Positions 7,037 through 13,054 of a DNA stretch of 30,965 nucleotides are shown here, piece by piece. The notes beneath the pieces are model-generated. The model saw nothing but the letters and a program-made list of their open reading frames with translations. It did no database searches and was not told the DNA's origin. The translations under genes and the position numbers were made by a program. The stretch covers positions 1 through 30,965 of the forward strand of contig CAYSIX010000014.1 in NCBI GenBank assembly GCA_964431205.1, given 5' to 3'. How positions within the stretch are numbered: position 1 is the first letter of the stretch; each line of letters begins with the position of its first letter. The stretch comes from CAYSIX01 sp964431205 (GTDB lineage Bacteria > Planctomycetota > Phycisphaerae > Phycisphaerales > Phycisphaeraceae).

Positions 7037-8212
7037 TCAGCCCCGATCGCTCGACGGCCGAAATCGGTCACACCGCATCAAGGCTTGGTACACCGCGACG
7101 CCGCGATCGATCTTGGCCAGGTCCACCCACTCGTCTTTGGTGTGCGCCTTGTGTGGGTCGCCGGGGCCGAGGACGATCGCGGGCAGGGCGGCGGCGGCGT
7201 AGTGGGCCGCGTGCGTGCAGAACGGCGCACCGACGGTCATCGTCGGCAGGCCGGCCTCACGCAGGACCGTGACGGCCGCATCGGTCAGCGCCAGATTGCC
7301 ACCGTCATCGAGGGGCGGATAGAGCACGCGAATCTCCTGGGAATACCGTACGCCGAGCCGATCCAGCAGCGACGCGACCGCCGGCAGCACGTCCTGCGGC
7401 TCCTCGCCGGGGACGAGGCGACGGTCCAGCTCGATCGTGCAGCGGTCGGGGATGATGTTCGGCGCCGTTCCGCCGCGGATCATGTTGATCGTGCAGACGG
7501 CCCGGCCGGTGCGTTCGTGCTCGGCGTTCAGCGTGGCGGCGTAATCACGTTCGATCGTCTGGATCACCCGCGCCATCGCGGTGATGGCCGACTCCCCCTC
7601 ATGCGGGACCGACGAGTGCGCCGCCGTGCCGTAGGTGGTGACGGCCCATCGGACGGCCCCGTTGTGGGCGATGACAGGGTGCAGGTCGGTCGGCTCGCCG
7701 ACGACGACACCCGACGGACGCCATGGCAGCCCGGGGAGGTCGCGTTGGATGAAAGCCTGCACGCCGGTCATGGTGACCTCTTCATCAACGCCAAACAGGA
7801 TTGCGACGTTGTTGGGATGTTCCTCGCCGCGGGCATACCGTCGCAAGGCCCAGAGCATGGCGGCGCCGGTGCCCTTGGTATCGCACGAGCCGCGGCCGTA
7901 CAGGCGCCCCTCGCGGACCTCGCCGCTGAACGGCTCGATGGTCATGCCTGTCGCGCTGACGGTGTCCAGGTGGCTGTCGAACAGCAGCCAGGGCCGGGCG
8001 GCGTCCACCTCGTGCATCACAAGCAGTTGATCGGCCCGGTCGGGCACGGGCAGGCGTCGCGTGGCAAACCCCCAGGCGTTGCAGAGGCGCTCGAGCGGCT
8101 CGACCAGCGCCAGCTCGCCGGCGTCCGCGTCGGCCAGGGCGGGGTTGACCGTGTTCACCCGCACCATGTGCGCCAGCAGCTCGCTGACGTTGCTCGGCTC
8201 GGCCCACGTCAT
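7037..8212 (-). CDS. M20-family metallopeptidase (ArgE/DapE-like)
   Basis: A 391-residue M20 dizinc hydrolase. Motifs are LFDSHLDTV (metal His, catalytic Asp), GRGSCDTKGTGAAML (bridging Asp), FGVDEEVTMTG (catalytic and metal Glu), VVGEPTD, the dimerisation-domain TYGTAAHSSVPHEG, and the late His in FCTHAAHYAAAALPAIVLGPGD. Relatives remove acyl groups from amino acids (ArgE), desuccinylate DAP precursors (DapE) or cleave dipeptides; no arg or dap genes lie nearby, so the substrate is open. ATG 8212 is supported by TATGCT six bases upstream. It is divergent from the kinase gene and shares an overlapping promoter with it; on the other side it converges with the PEP-CTERM protein gene. Confidence 0.92.
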   Translation of the reverse strand: MTWAEPSNVSELLAHMVRVNTVNPALADADAGELALVEPLERLCNAWGFATRRLPVPDRADQLLVMHEVDAARPWLLFDSHLDTVSATGMTIEPFSGEVREGRLYGRGSCDTKGTGAAMLWALRRYARGEEHPNNVAILFGVDEEVTMTGVQAFIQRDLPGLPWRPSGVVVGEPTDLHPVIAHNGAVRWAVTTYGTAAHSSVPHEGESAITAMARVIQTIERDYAATLNAEHERTGRAVCTINMIRGGTAPNIIPDRCTIELDRRLVPGEEPQDVLPAVASLLDRLGVRYSQEIRVLYPPLDDGGNLALTDAAVTVLREAGLPTMTVGAPFCTHAAHYAAAALPAIVLGPGDPHKAHTKDEWVDLAKIDRGVAVYQALMRCDRFRPSSDRG

Positions 8213-8217
8213 GGCGG

Positions 8218-8224
8218 TAGCATA
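8218..8224. promoter_or_regulatory. Overlapping bidirectional -10 elements (M20 peptidase and kinase gene)
   Basis: The heptamer TAGCATA reads TAGCAT on the plus strand (8218-8223), six bases before GTG 8230, and TATGCT on the minus strand (8224-8219), six bases before ATG 8212. Both directions obey the same spacing. Confidence 0.6.
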
Positions 8225-8229
8225 GCGGG

Positions 8230-8886
8230 GTGATGAACGCGCCGGTGCACCTGCTAGATGAATCGGGGATCGCGGCGTTGGTGCGCGAGCTGCGTCAGCG
8301 CCGTGACGCCGCCGGTACGAGCCGGTTGCTGATCGGCTTGGCGGGCGTGGCCGGTTCGGGCAAGAGCACGCTCGCCGAGCGTCTGGCCGACGAGGTCGGC
8401 GACGCGGTCGTCGTCGGGCTCGACGGGTTTCACCTGCCGAACGAGGTGCTGAGGCGTGATGGACTGTGGGAGCGCAAGGGCGCGCCCGAGACGTACCACG
8501 CTCGCGCGTTCGTGGACACGCTGCGGCGGTTCCGAGACCGTGGATACGAGGGTCACTACCCGGTGTACGACCGGGCGGTGCGTCACGAGCCGGTGCCGTC
8601 GCCCGAGCCGATCACCAGCCGGGTGGGGCTGATCCTGGCCGAGGGGCAGTTTATGCTGCTGCGGGACTAGCCGTGGCACGAGCTGGCGGAGGTGTTGGAC
8701 GAGACGTGGCTGCTGGACACGCCGCTGGAGGTGGCGCAGCGTTGGGTGCGTGGTCGGCACACCGCGACGGGACGGACGCCCGAGCAGGCGGAGCAGAAGG
8801 CGAAAAACGACCTGCGGAACGCGCAGGTGGTGCTGGCGCGAAGCCGGACGCCCGACCGTGTGTTGCGATGGCCGGTGGCAGCGTGA
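8230..8886 (+). pseudogene. P-loop nucleoside/nucleotide kinase-family protein interrupted by in-frame TAG
   Basis: Reading from GTG 8230 gives a kinase with Walker A GVAGSGKST (~residues 36-44), VVVGLDGFHLPNEVL, GAPETYHARAFVDTL, HYPVYDRAVRHEP and ILAEGQFMLLRD. A TAG at 8668-8670 then stops it, but the same frame continues with PWHELAEVLDETWLLDTPLEVAQRW, VRGRHTATGRTPEQAEQK and VLARSRTPD to TGA at 8884. Both halves together match the full uridine-kinase/pantothenate-kinase-like family (218 codons plus stop). A single GAG-to-TAG change would explain it, giving RDEPW. It may be a recent pseudogene, a readthrough case or a base-call error. Loss of the lid/C-terminal part would probably inactivate the first half. 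Confidence 0.8.
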
Positions 8887-8942
8887 TCGCGCCGAACGGC
8901 ACAGCGACGTTCCGCGGCGATCCTCGATCGCCCGCTGAACAA

Positions 8943-9647
8943 TCACATCCGGCCTCGCCGCACCGGATTGAGAATGACGTTGTCGTGACCGGGCACGATC
9001 ACGTCCGCGATCTCGATCACCTCCGCCAGGCTCTGCTGTGCCTGGTTGGCGTCGTACGCGCCGCGGAGCACACGGCCCTGCTCGAGGTGCTCGACGGTCG
9101 CCACGGCGTCTCCGGCGATCACCGTCGTCGCGCTCGGGTGGCTCAGCAGCAGCCCGCACGTGCCCGGCGTGTAGCCCGGCAGCGGGAACAGGTCCACGTG
9201 CGCCGCGATCCGGTCCGGCGCCGCCTGGCACCGCTGCAGCACCGCGACCTCCCGCCGGAGCGTCTCGGCCGTCTCCGCGTCGGCGTCGTCGCCGGCCTCC
9301 GCCCGCCTCAGCCGTTCGATCAGCCTCACCCCGATCGTCTCGCGCTCGGCCTCTCCGATCAGCCAGCGCGCATGCTCGAACGCCGGCAACGCCCAGCGGT
9401 GCGCCGGGCGGAAGTTGGTCAGGAACACGTCGGTCACGTCGTTGGGCGTCAGGCCCGCGCGCTCCTCGAGCCGAGCGACCACGACCTGCGGCGGCAGGCC
9501 CGGGTCCACGAGGATCACCCGACCCTCGCTGCGCACCAGCGTCGTCGTCGCGTGCGGCGTCCGCGCCGCGCCGCCCCCGCGCGGCCACAGCTCGTGCACG
9601 CTCAACGCCCCGATGCTGATGATCCGATACTCCACGCCCGCCGCCAT
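8943..9647 (-). CDS. MBL-fold hydrolase-like protein lacking the HxHxDH motif
   Basis: A 234-residue protein with MBL-fold layout: TTLVRSEGRVILVDPGL (the early strand with Asp), DVFLTNFRPAHRWALPAF where THxHxDH normally sits, a helical insert (~105-140), DLFPLPGYTPGTCGLLLSH, TTVIAGDAVATVEHL (metal Asp) and VIVPGHDNVI (late His). The usual HxHxDH ligands are reduced to one clear His, so either it binds a single metal or is not a classical hydrolase. Start ATG 9647 lies seven bases after the coaD stop, with GAGG just upstream, so it is likely cotranscribed with coaD. The similarity is to MBLAC1-like proteins; the substrate is unknown. Confidence 0.78.
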   Translation of the reverse strand: MAAGVEYRIISIGALSVHELWPRGGGAARTPHATTTLVRSEGRVILVDPGLPPQVVVARLEERAGLTPNDVTDVFLTNFRPAHRWALPAFEHARWLIGEAERETIGVRLIERLRRAEAGDDADAETAETLRREVAVLQRCQAAPDRIAAHVDLFPLPGYTPGTCGLLLSHPSATTVIAGDAVATVEHLEQGRVLRGAYDANQAQQSLAEVIEIADVIVPGHDNVILNPVRRGRM

Positions 9648-9654
9648 GGCCGCC

Positions 9655-10197
9655 TCATTCCTTGAAGTGGTCCACGTGACGCCACGGCAGCGTTCCCCCG
9701 AACTGCTCCTTCTTCGCCTTCAGCCGCTCGATCACGATCCGTGGCAGCAGCCGGTGCATCCGGTCGATCTCCCCGCCCGCGGCGATCTGCCGGATCAGCG
9801 TCGAACTGGTGAAACCAAACTGCTCGCCCGTCATCATGAACACCGTCTCGATGTCGGCCACGGCTCGGTTGGTCAACGCCAACTGAAACTCGAAGTTCAG
9901 GTCGGTCACGTTCCGCAGGCCACGCAGGATCGCGGTCGCTCCGACCTGCCTCGCGTAGTCCACCGTCAGCCCGTGGTAGCTGGCGACCTCGACGTGTCCC
10001 TCACACGTCTCGCGCAGCAGTTGCCCGATCATCTCCTGCCGCTCGTCCATGCTGAACAGCTCGCGCTTGGCGGGGTTGTCCGCGACCGCGACGATCAGCC
10101 GGTCGAACAGGACCTGCCCACGCTGGATCACGTCCAGGTGGCCGTTGGTGATGGGGTCGAATGTGCCGGGGAACAGCCCGATTTTTCCGGACGCCAT
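9655..10197 (-). CDS. coaD: Phosphopantetheine adenylyltransferase
   Basis: CoaD transfers AMP from ATP to 4'-phosphopantetheine, the penultimate step of coenzyme A synthesis, in the cytoplasm. The 180-residue protein has FPGTFDPITNGHLDVI (nucleotidyltransferase TxGH), LIVAVADNPAK, ILRGLRNVTDLNFEFQLA, and the late MMTGEQFGFTSSTLIRQIA, equivalent to the ISST-L-RE region. The C-terminus is about 15-20 residues longer than the usual ~160. ATG 10197 is fixed by TATACT six bases upstream. The MBL-fold gene follows after seven bases. The 544-bp gap upstream separates it from divergently transcribed recG. Confidence 0.96.
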   Translation of the reverse strand: MASGKIGLFPGTFDPITNGHLDVIQRGQVLFDRLIVAVADNPAKRELFSMDERQEMIGQLLRETCEGHVEVASYHGLTVDYARQVGATAILRGLRNVTDLNFEFQLALTNRAVADIETVFMMTGEQFGFTSSTLIRQIAAGGEIDRMHRLLPRIVIERLKAKKEQFGGTLPWRHVDHFKE

Positions 10198-10203
10198 GGC
10201 CCG

Positions 10204-10209
10204 AGTATA
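10204..10209 (-). promoter_or_regulatory. -10 box of coaD (leaderless type)
   Basis: On the minus strand TATACT, preceded by TGC (extended -10), then spacer cgggcc and ATG 10197. Confidence 0.65.
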
Positions 10210-10540
10210 GCAGCCCCACGGCCCGGGCCGGGCCCAGCCTTGCCCAGGCGTTACAGCCTGACCGGTGGCCGCCCCTGACGGACCGAAATCTCGTTGCGCG
10301 ACTTGGCGAACCGGCGATTGAATCGGACACTTGCCTTGTTCGCGACGCGGCAGCGAGCGGCGGGCAGGCCGACCCCGCTCCACGCACCCGACGCGAACCC
10401 GCGGCCGAGCCTCGTGGCCGCCGCGGCACGCGGAAGCCGGTCCGGCCCCGCGCCACAACCTCACCCTGGATCGGGTCTCGTCGCGGCTGCCTCCCCGCGC
10501 GAGACCTTTTTCTTTGCGCCCCACGCCCGCACATCAGAAC

Positions 10541-10558
10541 CGCCATGACGTCATGGCG
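10541..10558. repeat. 18-bp perfect palindrome
   Basis: CGCCATGACGTCATGGCG is a perfect palindrome with core TGACGTCA. It lies about 185 bp upstream of the recG start, and could be a site for a dimeric regulator. No regulator is indicated. Confidence 0.5.
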
Positions 10559-10588
10559 CCCAGACGTCAAGACGAGAAGCAATGCTCG

Positions 10589-10614
10589 GGCACCAAGCGG
10601 TTAGCGCTTGTGCC
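10589..10614. repeat. Inverted repeat forming a bulged hairpin
   Basis: GGCAC-c-AAGCG pairs with CGCTT-GTGCC around loop GTTAG: ten base pairs with one bulged C. No T-run follows, so an intrinsic terminator is unlikely; an operator or RNA element is possible. Confidence 0.4.
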
Positions 10615-10729
10615 AGAGGCGCGTCCACGTGCCGCACCCGCGTCATGTACCACCGAGGCACACACGATTGTAGACTGGCATCGCGCCCGCACTTTCTCGG
10701 GGCATGACCGAAGGCTGCCCGATCCGCTT

Positions 10730-10735
10730 TACAAT
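10730..10735 (+). promoter_or_regulatory. -10 box of recG (leaderless type)
   Basis: TACAAT, spacer cggggg, then ATG 10742. The hexamer is identical to that of the first YkgJ-type gene. Confidence 0.65.
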
Positions 10736-10741
10736 CGGGGG

Positions 10742-12937
10742 ATGACCGAAGCGGCGGCGTCGAACGAGGTGAGGCTGTCCACGCCGGTGGCGGAGCTGCC
10801 GGGCGTCGGCCGACGCCGGGCTGCGCTGTTCGCACGCTTGGGCGTCGAGCGCGTCAGCGACCTGCTGCGTCACGTGCCGCTGCGGTATGAGCACGAGGCG
10901 TCGGAGACGCCGATCGCGGCACTCGTGCCCGAGACGATCGGCTCGACGCGCGGCACGGTCACCTTCGCCCAGTGGGTGCCCGGGCGCGGCGGCAAGGTGC
11001 GCGGCCGACTGACCGCCACGCTCGAGGACGCCGCCGGCGCCCGACTCTCGCTGACCTGGTTCAACGCCGGCTACCTGCGCGACACGATCCGTCCGGGCCT
11101 GGCCATCCGCGTGCGCGGCAAGGTCACACTCTTCCGCGATTACCCGCAGATGGTCAACCCCAAGTGGGAGCGGCTGGACGAACCCGACGCCGCGCCGCCC
11201 GCCGGCGAGCGCCTGCGACCGATCTATCCCGCCACGGAGGACCTCTCTTCGGCCGTGATCGAGCGTGTGGTCGGCGAGTTGTTGCCCGCCGTGCTGCCCG
11301 CGCTCGACGACCCGCTGCCCGAACCGATCCGCCAGCGCCTCGCCCTGCCCGAGCTGCGCGACGCCTGCCGCATGGTCCATCAGCCCGAGGATCACGACGA
11401 GGCGGCGGCGGCGCGACGACGCCTGGCCTTCAACGAGCTGTTCCTCCTGCAGCTCGGCATCGCGCTGAAGCGAGCGTTCGTCGAGCGGCGCACACGCGCA
11501 CCGGCGCTTCGTTTCAGCGACGCGATCGATCGGCACATCCGCGTCCGCTTCCCCTTCGCGCTGACGCCGGGCCAGGACCACGCCGTGCAGCGGATCACCG
11601 CCGACCTGTCACGAACGCGTCCGATGAATCGGCTGCTACAGGGCGACGTCGGCTCGGGCAAGACCGCGGTGGCGCTCTATGCGATGCTGCTGGCGGTGGC
11701 GAATCGGCGTCAGGCCGCCATGCTCGCGCCGACCGAGCTGCTGGCCGAGCAGCACTTCCTCTCGATCCGCGGCATGCTCGAGGCGGCGAACGTCCGCGTC
11801 GAGCTGCTCACCGCCGGCCGCGGCAGCGCGTCGGCCGATCGTGCCGCCGTCCGCCAGCGCCTCGCCTCGGGCGAGATCGACATCGTCGTCGGCACGCAGG
11901 CGCTGCTCAGCCCCGGCGTCCGCTTCCGCGACTTGGCGCTGGTTGTCATCGACGAGCAACACCGCTTCGGCGTGCTCCAGCGCGCCGCGTTCCGTCACAC
12001 GGCGCGCGACGCGGAGGGCTCGGCGGCCGGCACGGACGTAAGCACACACGCCTCGAACACCGACGCCACCCGCACCGTTCCCCATCACCTGGTCATGACC
12101 GCCACGCCCATCCCGCGCACGCTCAGCCTCACCGTCTTCGGCGACCTGGACGTGACCACGATCCGCGACCGCCCCGCCGGCCGGGCGCCGATCACCACCC
12201 GGGTCGTCGTGCCGGAGAAAACCGACGAGGTGTACAACTACCTGCGCACGCGGCTGGAGCGAGGCGAGCAGGCGTACGTCGTCGTGCCAACGATCGACGC
12301 CGCCGGTCGCGAGGCCGCCCGTCAGCTCCGCAACGTGCACGATCATGTCCGGCTTCTTCAACAGAAATACTGCCGCGGCTTCCGTGTCGCTTCCGTGCAC
12401 GGGCGTCTGCAACGGCAGACCCGCGAGACGATCATGGACCGCTTCCGCCGCGGCGAGGTTCACGTGCTCGTGGCCACCACGGTCATCGAGGTCGGTGTGG
12501 ACGTGCCCAACGCGACGGTGATGATCGTCGAGCACGCCGAACGGTTCGGCCTGGCGCAGCTCCACCAGTTGCGTGGGCGGATCGGCCGGGGCGAATCGAA
12601 CCGGCGGAGCCTGTGCGTGCTGATCGCCGAGCCGACGACAGACGAGGCGCGTCGCCGGCTGGAGGCGATCGCCGGGACGACCGACGGGTTCAAGATCGCC
12701 GAGCTGGACCTGGAGATCCGGGGCATCGGGGACTTCTTCGGCACGCGTCAGCACGGCGCCCCGCCGCTGCGGGTGGCGCGCGTGCCCGAGGACCTGGACC
12801 TGCTCCAGGCCGCACGACGCGAGGCGGCGCAGCTCATCGATGCCGACCACGCCCTGACCGATGCCGCCCACGCACGCCTCCGCAAGGTGCTGCTGGCGCA
12901 GTACGGCGAGATGCTGGGCCTGATCGACGTCGGCTGA
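10742..12937 (+). CDS. recG: ATP-dependent DNA helicase RecG
   Basis: RecG remodels stalled replication forks and Holliday junctions. The 731-residue protein shows a wedge/OB N-terminal part (PGVGRRRAALFARLGVERVSDLLRHVPLRYE), Walker A LLQGDVGSGKTAVALYAM (~300), DEQH box VIDEQHRFGVLQR (~402), motif III MTATPIPRTLSLTVFGDLD, then VHGRLQRQTRETIMDRFRRG, VATTVIEVGVDVPNATVMIVEHAERFGLAQLHQLRGRIGRG (motifs V-VI) and the RecG-specific GIGDFFGTRQHG tail. Length and motif order are normal. ATG 10742 is chosen because TACAAT lies six bases upstream. The RND exporter gene follows 117 bp later on the same strand. Confidence 0.97.
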   Translation: MTEAAASNEVRLSTPVAELPGVGRRRAALFARLGVERVSDLLRHVPLRYEHEASETPIAALVPETIGSTRGTVTFAQWVPGRGGKVRGRLTATLEDAAGARLSLTWFNAGYLRDTIRPGLAIRVRGKVTLFRDYPQMVNPKWERLDEPDAAPPAGERLRPIYPATEDLSSAVIERVVGELLPAVLPALDDPLPEPIRQRLALPELRDACRMVHQPEDHDEAAAARRRLAFNELFLLQLGIALKRAFVERRTRAPALRFSDAIDRHIRVRFPFALTPGQDHAVQRITADLSRTRPMNRLLQGDVGSGKTAVALYAMLLAVANRRQAAMLAPTELLAEQHFLSIRGMLEAANVRVELLTAGRGSASADRAAVRQRLASGEIDIVVGTQALLSPGVRFRDLALVVIDEQHRFGVLQRAAFRHTARDAEGSAAGTDVSTHASNTDATRTVPHHLVMTATPIPRTLSLTVFGDLDVTTIRDRPAGRAPITTRVVVPEKTDEVYNYLRTRLERGEQAYVVVPTIDAAGREAARQLRNVHDHVRLLQQKYCRGFRVASVHGRLQRQTRETIMDRFRRGEVHVLVATTVIEVGVDVPNATVMIVEHAERFGLAQLHQLRGRIGRGESNRRSLCVLIAEPTTDEARRRLEAIAGTTDGFKIAELDLEIRGIGDFFGTRQHGAPPLRVARVPEDLDLLQAARREAAQLIDADHALTDAAHARLRKVLLAQYGEMLGLIDVG

Positions 12938-13054
12938 GCGGCGGGGCGGATCGCCGGATACTGTTTCGACCATCACACGATGCGGCGGCCACCTGACCGA
13001 CGACGGGAACGGTGCTTTGCCGTCGTTTTGCTCGCTCGGGGGGCGATTTCTACG

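Larger units (their letters stand above)
10198..10741. other. Long intergenic region between divergent coaD and recG
   Basis: These 544 bases hold the two outward promoters at the edges but no protein with recognisable composition; a plus-strand frame running into recG is Arg/Pro-rich and appears non-coding. Two structures stand out, an 18-bp perfect palindrome and a hairpin, both listed separately. No tRNA, SRP RNA or RNase P RNA was recognised. Confidence 0.5.

Noticed and set aside
10331..10741. In-frame upstream extension of recG
   Set aside because: The extra 137 residues are Arg/Pro/His-rich and not part of RecG; the TACAAT box six bases before ATG 10742 marks the true start.
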